A stretch of DNA of 42,948 bases. Source: an uncultured Pelagibacteraceae bacterium. Lineage in GTDB: Bacteria > Pseudomonadota > Alphaproteobacteria > Pelagibacterales > Pelagibacteraceae. The translations under genes and the position numbers were made by a program. Location of the stretch: the NCBI GenBank assembly GCA_902634325.1, contig CACPJP010000006.1, forward strand, positions 1 through 42,948. The letters run 5' to 3'. Below are positions 16,911 to 25,635 of this stretch, in pieces (the stretch's first letter is position 1; every line of letters starts with the position of its first letter). The notes below the pieces were generated by a model. It worked only from the letters and a program-made list of their open reading frames with translations, was not told where the DNA came from and ran no database searches.

Positions 16911-17222
16911 ATGAGCGAAAAAACTACAACACTTTTATCAGATGTTACTATAAAGGGTGACATAATTGAAAAAGAAAAACTAGTTCTAGATTCAAAAGTT
17001 GATGGTGATGTCACTGCAGACAGATTGCATACACATTCTGGATCTAACATAAACGGTAACATTAGTTCTTCTAATATAATTTTGGGTGGAAGTTCAAAAG
17101 GAAATATTAATGCTGATGTTGTTCAGATTAAATCAACAGCTCAAGTAGAAGGTGTTTTAAATCAAAAAAACCTTTCGATCGAAGAAGGTGCAAAACTTAA
17201 AATCAAAGCAGAAACCTTTTAA
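16911..17222 (+). CDS. Bactofilin (polymer-forming cytoskeletal protein)
   Basis: Small cytoskeletal protein that forms non-polar filaments from a right-handed beta-helix. The start MSEKTTTLLSDV is taken, giving 103 aa; a longer frame from 16875 has no support. The core repeats are visible as VTIKGDI, DSKVDGDVTAD, SNINGNISSS, GSSKGNINAD, STAQVEGVL, with GxIxG-type turns. It ends directly against the LysR stop codon (convergent). Role in shape or division is inferred from the family. Confidence 0.9.
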   Translation: MSEKTTTLLSDVTIKGDIIEKEKLVLDSKVDGDVTADRLHTHSGSNINGNISSSNIILGGSSKGNINADVVQIKSTAQVEGVLNQKNLSIEEGAKLKIKAETF

Positions 17223-18113
17223 CTAAAATTTCCATTCGCTAACTTTACTAAATAAAAAATTTCTGAAAGCTTTAACCTTAGCTACATTTTTTAATGATTG
17301 AGGATAAACAAAATGAGTCTCTGTCAAAGGTCCTTCCATATCTGGAAGAATTTTTACAATATTTGGAACGTTGACTGTTATATAATCTGGTAAAGCGGCT
17401 AAACCAACGCCGCTTTGAACTGCTAGAAGTAATCCATAAACACTATTAACTTTCATTACGGGTTTTCTTTTTTTACTATCCTTTGAACCCAATTTTAATG
17501 CCCAATCTGGATTAAAAACAGGAGATGGAGCACCTCTTCCGTAAGTAATAAATTTATGTTTACCTAAATCTTTAACATTTTTTGGATGTCCGTATTTTTC
17601 TAAATAACTTGTTGAACCATAAATATGATAGTGAAGATCAATTAATTTTTTTTGAATATAATTTAATTGCTTTGGTCTCCTCATGAAAATACCAATATCA
17701 GCTTGTCTCGTACTTAGATCTAACTCTTTATCATCAAATATTAATTCAACTTCAATTTCTGGATGTAAGGACATGAATTCTTTAATCCTTGGGGTTAACC
17801 AAGTAGTTCCAAAACTCACAACCGTTGTAACTGTTAATTTGCCGTGAAGTTTATCTTTCTCATCGCTTAAAGTAGCTTCAACATCTTTAAGTTTTGATAT
17901 TACTTCATGAGCAGTTTTGTATAAATACTCTCCATTGTCAGTAAGAACCAAGCCTCTTGCATGTCTTTCAAATAAATGGATTTTTAATTCATTCTCCAAT
18001 GATTGAATTTGTCGACTAATGGCAGATTGACTTAAATTTAAAACAGTTGAAGCTTTTGTAAAACTTCCAGATTCAGCAACTGCATGAAAAATCTTTAATT
18101 TATCCCAGTCCAT
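17223..18113 (-). CDS. LysR-family transcriptional regulator
   Basis: 296 aa, with an N-terminal winged helix-turn-helix (residues 1-60; FHAVAESGSFTKASTVLNLS, then QSAISRQIQSLENELKIHLF) and a C-terminal periplasmic-binding-like effector domain (about 90-295). It starts 3 bp after the AcuI/YhdH stop and so is probably the last gene of folE-acuI-lysR rather than divergent from its target, which is atypical for the family. The effector is unknown; regulation of the neighbouring reductase is only a guess. Confidence 0.94.
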   Translation of the reverse strand: MDWDKLKIFHAVAESGSFTKASTVLNLSQSAISRQIQSLENELKIHLFERHARGLVLTDNGEYLYKTAHEVISKLKDVEATLSDEKDKLHGKLTVTTVVSFGTTWLTPRIKEFMSLHPEIEVELIFDDKELDLSTRQADIGIFMRRPKQLNYIQKKLIDLHYHIYGSTSYLEKYGHPKNVKDLGKHKFITYGRGAPSPVFNPDWALKLGSKDSKKRKPVMKVNSVYGLLLAVQSGVGLAALPDYITVNVPNIVKILPDMEGPLTETHFVYPQSLKNVAKVKAFRNFLFSKVSEWKF

Positions 18114-18116
18114 AAA

Positions 18117-19118
18117 TTATTTGTTTGGATTAACCACAATCCTTCCAAAAATTTCACCTTTTAACATTTTTGGATAAATTTTGATTAAATCTTCAAGAGA
18201 GTGTTCTTTTGTTAAATTTTTTAACTTATCAAAATTCACTAAGTTTTTGACTTCATTCCAGGCAAATTCTCTGCGTTTTATACTTGATGCAGAAGAATCT
18301 ATCCCCCACAATTTAACTCCCCTAATTATAAATGGCATAACACTTGTGTTTATCTTAATGCCTCCGGCATTTCCGCACGCAGCAACAATTCCACTGGGTT
18401 TTGTTTGTGCTAAAATTTTAGTCAAAGATTCTCCGCCTACAGTATCCACTACTCCATCCCATATTCCTTTTTCTAATAATTTGCTTTCACCTTGAAATTC
18501 TTTTCTGTCTATAATGTTTTTTGCCCCTAAATCTTTTAAATAATCATGCTTATCTTTTTTTCCAGTAACCGCATGAACATCATAGCCCATTTTTGACAAA
18601 ACCATTACAGCAATACTTCCTACTCCACCGGTTGCGCCTGTAACAAGTACATCTTTTACCTTTTCTCCCATTAACAGCTCTTCTCTGGCCTTTATCGCAA
18701 AAGAACATAAAAGCGCTGTAAACCCGGCTGTACCCATCATCATAGTTTGTAAATTTGTTAATTCTTTAGGAGACTTAACCAAAAAAGAAGAATTGACTCT
18801 GGCGTAGCCTGCAAATCCTCCAAAATAAACCTCACCTACCCTAAAACCGGTTAAAATTACTCGGTCACCCTTCTTAAATTTATCATCTTCACTTTCTTCT
18901 ACGGTTCCTGAAAAATCAATGCCCGGAACAAATGGATATTTTTTTACGATTCGACCGCCATTATTTAATATTAAAGCATCTTTATAATTTAAACCTGAAT
19001 AATCAATCTTAATCAGAACATTTCCTTCTTTAAGAGCATCGGTGCTTAGTTCCTTTACATCTCTCGTGAATTTTTCGTTTTGGTTATCGATTACGATGGC
19101 TTTGAATTTTTTTGACAT
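18117..19118 (-). CDS. acuI: Acrylyl-CoA reductase AcuI / YhdH-type zinc-independent MDR oxidoreductase
   Basis: NADPH-dependent medium-chain reductase that converts acrylyl-CoA to propionyl-CoA, a detoxifying step in DMSP breakdown. At 333 aa, hallmarks are VDYSGLNYKDALIL, FVPGIDFSGTV, VLVTGATGGVGSIAVMVLSKMG (Rossmann) and GNAGGIKINTSVMPFIIRGVKLWGIDS, as in YhdH/AcuI. SAR11 degrades DMSP, so the AcuI role is plausible; however, no ddd or dmd gene is in the window, and generic YhdH quinone-oxidoreductase annotation cannot be excluded. It follows folE by 17 bp and precedes lysR by 3 bp. Confidence 0.88.
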   Translation of the reverse strand: MSKKFKAIVIDNQNEKFTRDVKELSTDALKEGNVLIKIDYSGLNYKDALILNNGGRIVKKYPFVPGIDFSGTVEESEDDKFKKGDRVILTGFRVGEVYFGGFAGYARVNSSFLVKSPKELTNLQTMMMGTAGFTALLCSFAIKAREELLMGEKVKDVLVTGATGGVGSIAVMVLSKMGYDVHAVTGKKDKHDYLKDLGAKNIIDRKEFQGESKLLEKGIWDGVVDTVGGESLTKILAQTKPSGIVAACGNAGGIKINTSVMPFIIRGVKLWGIDSSASSIKRREFAWNEVKNLVNFDKLKNLTKEHSLEDLIKIYPKMLKGEIFGRIVVNPNK

Positions 19119-19135
19119 TAGTTTGCTACCTTAAA

Positions 19136-19753
19136 CTAATTTTTATCTGCAATATACCTTAAAAATCTATTTTGATAACTTAGATCTGTTTTGAATTTTC
19201 CTAGAAAACAGTTTGTAACGGTAGTAGCTTTTTCTTTTTTAATTCCTCTCATAGTCATACATTGATGTGTTGCATCTATCGTAACTGCTACTCCTTCTGC
19301 ATCGAGACCTTTCATTAAAGCGTCTGCTATTTGCACTGTGAGCCTTTCTTGTGTTTGAAGTCTTTTGGAGAAAATATCTACAGTTCTTGCAAGTTTGCTT
19401 AGGCCAACTATTCTTTTGCCTGGTAAATAAGCCACATGTGCTATACCGATAATGGGAGCCATATGATGTTCACAATGACTCGATACGGATATATTTTTTT
19501 GTAATACCATATCATCATATCCCTTTATGTCCCCAAACGTTTTTCCTAATGCTGATTTATAATCCTGACCATACCCTTTAAAATATTCTTTGAATGCCTT
19601 TACAACTCTTTTAGGGGTTGATGTCAAACCTTCTCTGGTAGGGTCTTCACCAATCCACTTAATTATTATCCTAAAAGCTTCTTCGGCTTGCTTGTCGGTA
19701 ATCTCAGATTTGTCGCTCTGTATTATTTTATCTGTATTTTTAACAATTTTCAT
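19136..19753 (-). CDS. folE: GTP cyclohydrolase I FolE
   Basis: Converts GTP to 7,8-dihydroneopterin triphosphate, the first step of folate (and queuosine) synthesis. At 205 aa the tunnel-fold motifs are clear: DPTREGLTSTPKRV, SSHCEHHMAPIIG (zinc Cys and His), GLSKLARTVDIFSKRLQTQE and VTIDATHQCMTMRGIKK (second zinc Cys). It is first in a minus-strand set folE-acuI-lysR and diverges from hisI over 76 bp, which must hold both promoters. Folate supply connects loosely with the one-carbon genes at 26.9-31.2 kb. Confidence 0.97.
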   Translation of the reverse strand: MKIVKNTDKIIQSDKSEITDKQAEEAFRIIIKWIGEDPTREGLTSTPKRVVKAFKEYFKGYGQDYKSALGKTFGDIKGYDDMVLQKNISVSSHCEHHMAPIIGIAHVAYLPGKRIVGLSKLARTVDIFSKRLQTQERLTVQIADALMKGLDAEGVAVTIDATHQCMTMRGIKKEKATTVTNCFLGKFKTDLSYQNRFLRYIADKN

Positions 19754-19829
19754 TTTTCACAACCTTAATATATAATAAATTTTATTAATGCAAATTGCTA
19801 TTCTACTATTTTTTCATTAATTTAATCAA

Positions 19830-20297
19830 ATGTTTAAAAAAAGAAAAAATGTCGCTGATATAGAAGAAGGTAAAATGTTATCGCCTAAATTTGACAAAGA
19901 TGGTCTTATTCCGGTTATAACTACTGATTCTAAAACTAGAGAAGTATTAATGCACGGATATATGAACTCAGAAGCATTAAAAAAAACTATTGAAACTAAA
20001 GAAGCCTATTATTGGAGCAGGTCAAGAAAAGAAGTTTGGCATAAAGGGGAAACAAGTGGTTTTATACAAAAAGTTGTTGAAATTAGAATTGACGATGATC
20101 AAGACTCTGTCTGGATGAGTGTGGATATTGGTGATGGAGCGAGTTGTCACGTTGGATATAAGTCTTGCTTTTACAGAACTGTTCCACTTGGAAAAATTCA
20201 AGATACTGAAAAAGTAGAAATGGAATTTAAAGACAAGAAAAAGAAATTTGATCCAAAAATCATTTACAAAGACAAACCTAATCCTACAAAAATATAA
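19830..20297 (+). CDS. hisI: Phosphoribosyl-AMP cyclohydrolase HisI
   Basis: Third step of histidine synthesis, opening the adenine ring of PR-AMP. At 155 aa it is a stand-alone HisI (no HisE domain). Typical stretches are VITTDSKTREVLMHGYMNSE, EAYYWSRSRKEVWHKGETSG and SCHVGYKSCFYRTV with two zinc cysteines seven residues apart. The third zinc-ligand position, Cys in the DCDxD motif of E. coli, is Asp here (IDDDQDSV); I recall this as usual for alphaproteobacterial HisI. It is unlinked to other his genes, single, and convergent with the Yip1-like gene. Confidence 0.95.
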   Translation: MFKKRKNVADIEEGKMLSPKFDKDGLIPVITTDSKTREVLMHGYMNSEALKKTIETKEAYYWSRSRKEVWHKGETSGFIQKVVEIRIDDDQDSVWMSVDIGDGASCHVGYKSCFYRTVPLGKIQDTEKVEMEFKDKKKKFDPKIIYKDKPNPTKI

Positions 20298-20301
20298 AAT
20301 T

Positions 20302-20820
20302 TTATTTACTAAATAACATTACAATTAAGATTAATAATAAAGCTTGTATGAACCAACATACCACTACTACACCAAAAGCTTTCCATAAACTTTTATAATC
20401 AAGGGCTTGCCTTACCCCAACTACCATACATGCAAGCATCCAGAAAGACGAGCCAATAAAAGTTACTGTCATTAACTCTGGAGTAAAACCAAACACTCTT
20501 ATTAATCCTGGTGCACTTGAAAAACCAATTGTTCTTAATAATTCACCATGATCACTTTTTGTTTGTTTGTCTGGAAATAATTTTGTACCAACTATATAAA
20601 TTAAAAAGGCCCAAAAATACCAACTGGCTAAAGATATAAGTGGACCCAGAAGAAAGTTGGACGCCCCCAGGTGTATAGCTCCCACACCCGCTGCCAAACT
20701 TGATAGAACAACAACTGAAGCAGCCTGGATGGTCGCAGATTTATCGTGTTCGACTTCTTCATACAAATCTGGATCTATTTTGATTGCTCTATAAATTCTA
20801 TTTAAAAAATTTGATTTCAT
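20302..20820 (-). CDS. Yip1-domain integral membrane protein
   Basis: 172 aa. A soluble N-terminal part (FLNRIYRAIKIDPDLYEEVE) is followed by five hydrophobic helices (about 30-45, 50-75, 95-115, 120-140 and 148-170). The pattern RTIGFSSAPGLIRVFG is typical of bacterial Yip1-family proteins. Function is unknown. It starts at the base after the FOXRED1-like stop codon, so both are in the TspO-FOXRED1-Yip1 minus-strand group. Confidence 0.75.
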   Translation of the reverse strand: MKSNFLNRIYRAIKIDPDLYEEVEHDKSATIQAASVVVLSSLAAGVGAIHLGASNFLLGPLISLASWYFWAFLIYIVGTKLFPDKQTKSDHGELLRTIGFSSAPGLIRVFGFTPELMTVTFIGSSFWMLACMVVGVRQALDYKSLWKAFGVVVVCWFIQALLLILIVMLFSK

Positions 20821-21924
20821 TTATAACACATAAGGTTCTGGAGTTTTTTTATTTTCTAACACCCTTTCAACAGCAAGGCCACTCAAATCAATAGATTGGT
20901 ATGATCCTGTAGTTATTAATTCGGTTAGCGCTCTACCAACGCCAGGTGCCTGCATCAATCCTCTGCCAGTAAAACCTGATGCAACGTATAGATTTTCATA
21001 TTTAGGATGTTTTCCTATAACAGCATTATTATCTAATTTATTACAGTCATAATATCCTGCCCAACCACCGGTTAATTTTAATTTCTCGAAAATAGGCACT
21101 CTTTTTGCAAGAGCTGGCCAAACTAATTCTTCAAAATCGTTCCATTCTGGTTCTAAATCTTTTGCGTCAAATTTTGATATTGGAGAACCTGCTAAATATT
21201 CTTTACCTTCAGGTCTCCAATAAACTCCAGTGGTAAAATCGGAAGTAAGAGGCATTTCTGGAATATGTTTCGGGCAACTAACCCTAAAAACTGTATGTTT
21301 TTGAGGAACTACTGGAATATCCTTTAACAATTTATTTGTGCAATATCCCACAGCAGAAATAATAATTTTTGCTTTTATCTCGGATATATTTTTTATTTCT
21401 CCCTTAACAAATTCAGACCCTAATTCTATAGCTTTATTTTTAAGCGCATTATGAAACATGTGTGGATCCATCCAACCTTCTATTTGATTATCCGTATACG
21501 TTACAGTTTCAATGCCTTCATCATTCACGTAAGGAAATATTTTTTTTAATTCACTTCCTTTAATATTTTTTGTGCCAGCCTCACAAGCTTTGTGGTTTTT
21601 TAAAGCCTCATACTGTTCAGGGGCATGTTCGGATCCAAATAAAAACAAATATCCATTTGGAACCACGCTTGCTGTGGGCTTGGGATTGTTTGTGGTTTTT
21701 AATAACTCCGGTATTTGAAAAATAAAGTCTCTAGCAAACTTACCTAATAAAATGTTTTCTTTTTGAAAGAACTGTCTTCTAAAACCGCCTAAAGATAAAG
21801 GAAATGAAGCTTTTTTATAAGTTGGATCTCTCTCTATAACCTTAACTTTTCTCCCTTCTTTAGACAAAAAATAAGCTGAGGCCGCACCAATTATCCCTCC
21901 ACCAATTATAACAACATCATCCAT
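20821..21924 (-). CDS. FAD-dependent oxidoreductase, DAO family, FOXRED1-like
   Basis: 367 aa. The N-terminal FAD-binding DDVVIIGGGIIGAASAYFLS is followed by the DAO fold. The C-terminal block GGWAGYYDCNKLDNNAVIGK and SGFTGRGLMQAPGVGRA, then SIDLSGL, closely resembles mitochondrial FOXRED1 (WAGYY..D.N..(V/I)G.HP; SGF.G.GL.QAPG(I/V)GRA; .IDLS). FOXRED1 is a complex I assembly factor in mitochondria; the bacterial role is unproven and an amine or glycine/sarcosine oxidase activity is equally possible. It could be confused with thiazole-pathway ThiO, but it is far from thiSG and closer to FOXRED1. It precedes Yip1 with no gap and follows TspO by 2 bp. Confidence 0.85.
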   Translation of the reverse strand: MDDVVIIGGGIIGAASAYFLSKEGRKVKVIERDPTYKKASFPLSLGGFRRQFFQKENILLGKFARDFIFQIPELLKTTNNPKPTASVVPNGYLFLFGSEHAPEQYEALKNHKACEAGTKNIKGSELKKIFPYVNDEGIETVTYTDNQIEGWMDPHMFHNALKNKAIELGSEFVKGEIKNISEIKAKIIISAVGYCTNKLLKDIPVVPQKHTVFRVSCPKHIPEMPLTSDFTTGVYWRPEGKEYLAGSPISKFDAKDLEPEWNDFEELVWPALAKRVPIFEKLKLTGGWAGYYDCNKLDNNAVIGKHPKYENLYVASGFTGRGLMQAPGVGRALTELITTGSYQSIDLSGLAVERVLENKKTPEPYVL

Positions 21925-21926
21925 AA

Positions 21927-22388
21927 TTAATTTAAATAAAAAATAGTTGCATTAAGAACTAAAGCGTAAGAAGACCATAGCAAATAAGGTGTCATTAGTA
22001 CAAAACTTATTTTGTTAATCTGGTAATAGATTTTCATTAACCAGATTATAAAAGCTAGTATTATTATCAAATCAATTAAAGCAATAAGAATTTGGTGAAA
22101 ACCAAAAAAGATAACACTCCATATAGCGTTAAAAAATAAATGGATAAAATAAACTTTTAAAACCTTTTTGTCTGATGAATTGTTCCAGGCAATCCATACA
22201 GCAACTGACATAAATATATACAATGTTGTCCAGACAGGGCCGAATACCCAGCTTGGTGGATTAAACATTGGCAAAATAATTTCTGAATACCATGGTTCTT
22301 TAAAAGAAGAAGTTACAAATCCGCCAATACCAGACGCAGCAAATGTGACAAGAAGTATTAATCCTAAAGATAAATATTTATTATTCAT
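21927..22388 (-). CDS. tspO: TspO/MBR-family tryptophan-rich sensory protein
   Basis: 153 aa, five membrane helices. The family signature is plain: FKEPWYSEIILPMFNPPSWVFGPVWTTL (here split by the usual P-x-x-P loop), followed by a helix with WIAWN and the conserved FFNAIWSVIFFG. Members bind porphyrins and cholesterol-like ligands and affect photosynthesis or stress responses. It heads a group with the FOXRED1-like and Yip1 genes and diverges from an SDR across 24 bp. Confidence 0.93.
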   Translation of the reverse strand: MNNKYLSLGLILLVTFAASGIGGFVTSSFKEPWYSEIILPMFNPPSWVFGPVWTTLYIFMSVAVWIAWNNSSDKKVLKVYFIHLFFNAIWSVIFFGFHQILIALIDLIIILAFIIWLMKIYYQINKISFVLMTPYLLWSSYALVLNATIFYLN

Positions 22389-22412
22389 CGTAATTATGAG
22401 ATATAATTTATC

Positions 22413-23165
22413 ATGTCTGAAAACCAGAAAAAAATTTGGGTTACAGGAGCAAGTACTGGTATAGGTAAAGCTGTTGCTGAAAAATTTGCTAAGGAGGGGT
22501 GGAAGGTTGCAATTTCTGCTAGAAGAGAAGAGTTATTAAAAAATATTGCTAAAGACAATAATATTTTTGACTATCCTCTTGATGTAACCGATAAAAAAAA
22601 AGTGGATGAAGTTTTTAAAAAAATCTTGGAAGATTTTAAAAATATAGACTTGTGTATTTTTAACGCTGGAACGTATGAACCAAAGCTAGAAAAAGAAATT
22701 AACCAAGAACAGATTAGAAGAACTATGGAAGTTAATTTTTTTGGCGTTGTAAATTGTATTAAAGCTGTTGAAAATCATTTTAAAAATATAAAAAACGGCC
22801 ATATCTCAATTGTTTCATCTATTGCAGGATATCGTGGACTCCCAAACTCAAGTGGTTATGGTCCTTCGAAAGCGGCTCTATCTAACTTAGCAGAAAGTTT
22901 ATATTTTGACTTTAAAAAATATAACGTCAAAATTTCTTTAATATCTCCAGGATTTATCAAAACACCTATGACTGACAAAAATAAATTTCGTATGCCATTT
23001 ATTAAATCACCAGAATTCGCTGCAGACAAAATATATAATGGTTTAATAAAAAGCGATACTTTTGAAATCACTTTTCCAAAACAATTAACTATACTTTTCA
23101 AGTTTTTTAAAATCCTTCCTAATAGAATTTATTTATTTTTAATAAGTAAATTAGTGAAACGCTAA
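22413..23165 (+). CDS. Short-chain dehydrogenase/reductase
   Basis: NAD(P)-dependent oxidoreductase, 250 aa. The cofactor motif is TGASTGIGKAVAEKFAKEGW. NAG is in CIFNAGTYEP, and the catalytic triad is Ser in SIVSSIAGYR and Tyr-x-x-x-Lys in SGYGPSKAAL. The substrate cannot be told. Its position facing the DUF3833/CFA/DUF1365/flavoprotein cluster (4-bp convergent overlap) matches the conserved gene neighbourhood known around that cluster in other proteobacteria, so it may act on the same lipid. Confidence 0.93.
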   Translation: MSENQKKIWVTGASTGIGKAVAEKFAKEGWKVAISARREELLKNIAKDNNIFDYPLDVTDKKKVDEVFKKILEDFKNIDLCIFNAGTYEPKLEKEINQEQIRRTMEVNFFGVVNCIKAVENHFKNIKNGHISIVSSIAGYRGLPNSSGYGPSKAALSNLAESLYFDFKKYNVKISLISPGFIKTPMTDKNKFRMPFIKSPEFAADKIYNGLIKSDTFEITFPKQLTILFKFFKILPNRIYLFLISKLVKR

Positions 23166-23686
23166 TCTTTAAAAAAAACAACGGTAAGTTCAGCAACTTT
23201 AAATCCGAACTTTGTCATTTTTGCTCTATTAATTGCAACTCTATCGTCTTGTTTAAAAATCCAATCGTCAAAAGTAATTTTAATTTCTCTACCTTTTACG
23301 GGAACTAATAAAACATACTCAAATTTAAATGCTGGGCCATATGAATAACCTTTTGCTATTCCTACTACGTCTGAAGCTGTTCCTTCGTAGTGATGTTCAT
23401 TCTTTTTGATTATTTTCCACTGTCTTGTTTGAACTTCGCCGTCAGACCAATTGAATTTTTCATCCAAAATTAATTCTTTACCATCCCATTTTCCATTTAA
23501 ATCAGCAGAAAACTGCCTTGTTACCTTACCGCCCCTGTTCTGTAAAATACCATAGGCTTTAACATTTCCTTTTAGAAATTCTTCAATAACTAATCTGGGC
23601 TTTTGATCTTTGAAGTCCTCTGGTTTCATGCCTGCTACACAATTTGTTAAAAAAAAAGTTAAAAATAGAGTTAAAATATATCTCAT
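23162..23686 (-). CDS. DUF3833 family lipoprotein
   Basis: 174 aa. The signal peptide ends in a lipobox-like LTNC (Cys16), so it is probably membrane-anchored. Family features are KGNVKAYGILQNRGGKVTRQ, LNGKWDGKELILDE, GTASDVVGIAKG and ITFDDWIFKQDD, then a NRAKMTKFGF tail. DUF3833 accompanies CFA-like methyltransferases and DUF1365 in many proteobacteria; function unknown, with a lipocalin-like lipid-binding role suggested by beta-rich sequence (inference). It follows the methyltransferase gene by 3 bp. Confidence 0.88.
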   Translation of the reverse strand: MRYILTLFLTFFLTNCVAGMKPEDFKDQKPRLVIEEFLKGNVKAYGILQNRGGKVTRQFSADLNGKWDGKELILDEKFNWSDGEVQTRQWKIIKKNEHHYEGTASDVVGIAKGYSYGPAFKFEYVLLVPVKGREIKITFDDWIFKQDDRVAINRAKMTKFGFKVAELTVVFFKD

Positions 23687-23689
23687 ATT

Positions 23690-24877
23690 TTATTTATTTT
23701 TAACAGAAAACTGGATTAAATCGATATTCTTAGAATTAAATCCAGCTTCACAATAAGAAAAGTAAAAGTTCCATATTTTTTTAAAAGAATTATCAAATCC
23801 CTGTTTTGAAATTTGCTCCCAAGAATTAATAAAATTTTTTCTCCACCTGCCCAGTGTTTTAGAATAATGATTGCCATAAGAGTTATAGGCTTTGAGTACA
23901 AGACCTGTTTTTTTAGAATAATTCTTTATCGACCCTAAAGATGGCAGGAAACCTCCTGGGAAAATATATTTCTGAATAAAATCTTGATTGTTTCTATATC
24001 TTTTAAACAATTCGTCTTTGATAACAATTGCTTGTATTGCTCCAATGCCATTAGGTTTTAGATTATTCTTTATCGTAGAAAAGTATTGATTTAGATATTT
24101 TTCTCCTACAGCTTCAATCATTTCTATGGAAGCTATGGCATCATACTTGTCTTTTAAATCTCTATAATCTAAAAATTTTACATTAACCCTATCGTTCAAA
24201 CCAAGACGATTCATTCTATTTTTTGTGTACTCGTACTGTTTTTTTGAAATAGTAATACAGTCCAATTGAACCTCATAATTTTTTACAAGGTGCTCGGCAA
24301 AACCTCCCCATCCACATCCTATTTCTAAAATTTTGTCGCCTGATTTGGGATTGATGAGTTCGATAAGTTTATTGTATTTGTTAATTTGGGCCTTTTCTAA
24401 TTCTTGCTCAGGTTTCTCAAATATTCCACATGAGTAAGTCAAAGTTTTATCAAGCCAAGTAGAAAAAAATTCATTGCCGAGATCATAATGTCTAGAGATA
24501 TATTCTTCGCTTTTTCTTTTAGTGTTAGATAAAAAAAGTTTTCTAAAAATATTTTTTAAAGCTGATATATTTAATATCCCGGAAAACTTATAGGTAATCT
24601 CGATATTTTTTGCTGTAAGTTCTATAAGCGAAGGCAGATCTGGAGTTTCAAAATCGTTTTTGATATAACTTTCTGCCAAAGCTGAACTTCCGCCCCTAAT
24701 TATATCAAAATAAAACTTTGGATTATAAATTTTAATCTGAGATTTTAGATTGCTATTTTGATCTCCAAAATTATATAATTTTCCATCATAATTCTTTAAA
24801 GTTAAGCTACCATTGCTAATAGATTTAAGTTTTTTTAAAACAAAGTTTTCTGAAATTTTATAAGGACTCAAGGTCAT
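23690..24877 (-). CDS. SAM-dependent CFA-family phospholipid methyltransferase
   Basis: 395 aa. Cyclopropane-fatty-acid synthase family: an N-terminal lipid-binding part (about 1-110) and a Rossmann methyltransferase domain (about 120-390). ISRHYDLGNEFFSTWLD, LTYSCGIFEKPEQEL, GDKILEIGCGWGGFAEHL (SAM motif), SIEMIEAVGEKYL and QKYIFPGGFLPS are all typical. It overlaps the DUF1365 start of the next gene by 4 bp. The partner genes indicate the UfaM/COG2230 subgroup of fatty-acid methylases rather than classic Cfa, but I cannot distinguish cyclopropanation from methylation on sequence alone. Confidence 0.92.
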   Translation of the reverse strand: MTLSPYKISENFVLKKLKSISNGSLTLKNYDGKLYNFGDQNSNLKSQIKIYNPKFYFDIIRGGSSALAESYIKNDFETPDLPSLIELTAKNIEITYKFSGILNISALKNIFRKLFLSNTKRKSEEYISRHYDLGNEFFSTWLDKTLTYSCGIFEKPEQELEKAQINKYNKLIELINPKSGDKILEIGCGWGGFAEHLVKNYEVQLDCITISKKQYEYTKNRMNRLGLNDRVNVKFLDYRDLKDKYDAIASIEMIEAVGEKYLNQYFSTIKNNLKPNGIGAIQAIVIKDELFKRYRNNQDFIQKYIFPGGFLPSLGSIKNYSKKTGLVLKAYNSYGNHYSKTLGRWRKNFINSWEQISKQGFDNSFKKIWNFYFSYCEAGFNSKNIDLIQFSVKNK

Positions 24878-25635
24878 TTTTCCAAAGAAAGATTATTTTT
24901 TATTTTTGCTTTTCTTTTCACTAACTTAACACCTTTTTTCCATAATCTTAATGCTTCAAAATGTATCGCCATAATAATTTTGACTGTCATCATGGGGTGT
25001 TTGAAAAAGTTAATTAGCAATTGTTTTGTGGATATGTTTTCTTTCCTTCCTACCTGGCAGGCAGAGAGCAATATTCCATCTACATCTGTCTGTTTAATAA
25101 ATACGCTCAATGTTTCTTTTGGCTCGACTAATCTGAAGTTGTAACGTGTTTCCATTTCAATAAATGGTGAGACATAAAATTTTTTATTGCAATTTTGTGT
25201 AATAATTTTAGAACCTTTTTCTACCGGAAAAACATAAGTATGCTGTTCATTAAAAGTATTTTTAACTTCGTAAAGAATTGCTTTTAATTCAGTATTTTTA
25301 TTGTAACAGTAAAAAATACTCAGCGGATTAAACACATAACCAAAAATTCTAGGAAAACACAAAAGTTTTATTTTTGAAATTTCAGAGTTAATGTCAAATT
25401 TTTTTAAAGCATTTTTAACCCAACTTTTTAAATCTCTCCCATCTCTATCACCGTGATCTTTGTTGTAAAAACTAAATAAATTAAATCTATTTAGGGAAAA
25501 TATTGAAATATTTTTCTCTAGATTTTTTAATTCATCTAAATCAAAGAAAATAGAAAAGGTTTTGTAAGAAAAAAAATGCCTTTTTGGTTTAAATCTTCGA
25601 TGCGTAACTATGCCTTTGTATATGCATGTCTCCAT
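24874..25635 (-). CDS. DUF1365 family protein
   Basis: The start METCIYKGIVTHRR at 25635 is chosen (253 aa); it has a good GAGGAGAG ribosome-binding site, while a TTG 12 nt upstream is less likely. Family features include HRRFKPKRHFFSYKTFSIFF near the N-terminus, FPRIFGYVFNPLSIFYCY, EVKNTFNEQHTYVFP and LLSACQVGRKENISTKQLL. DUF1365 regularly follows the flavoprotein and precedes the CFA-like methylase in a lipid-modification cluster; its activity is not established. The gene begins 47 bp inside the upstream flavoprotein gene. Confidence 0.93.
   Translation of the reverse strand: METCIYKGIVTHRRFKPKRHFFSYKTFSIFFDLDELKNLEKNISIFSLNRFNLFSFYNKDHGDRDGRDLKSWVKNALKKFDINSEISKIKLLCFPRIFGYVFNPLSIFYCYNKNTELKAILYEVKNTFNEQHTYVFPVEKGSKIITQNCNKKFYVSPFIEMETRYNFRLVEPKETLSVFIKQTDVDGILLSACQVGRKENISTKQLLINFFKHPMMTVKIIMAIHFEALRLWKKGVKLVKRKAKIKNNLSLEK

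Noticed and set aside
20821-21924. ThiO (glycine oxidase for thiazole) as identity
   Set aside because: The C-terminal block fits FOXRED1 better and the gene is 16 kb from thiSG.
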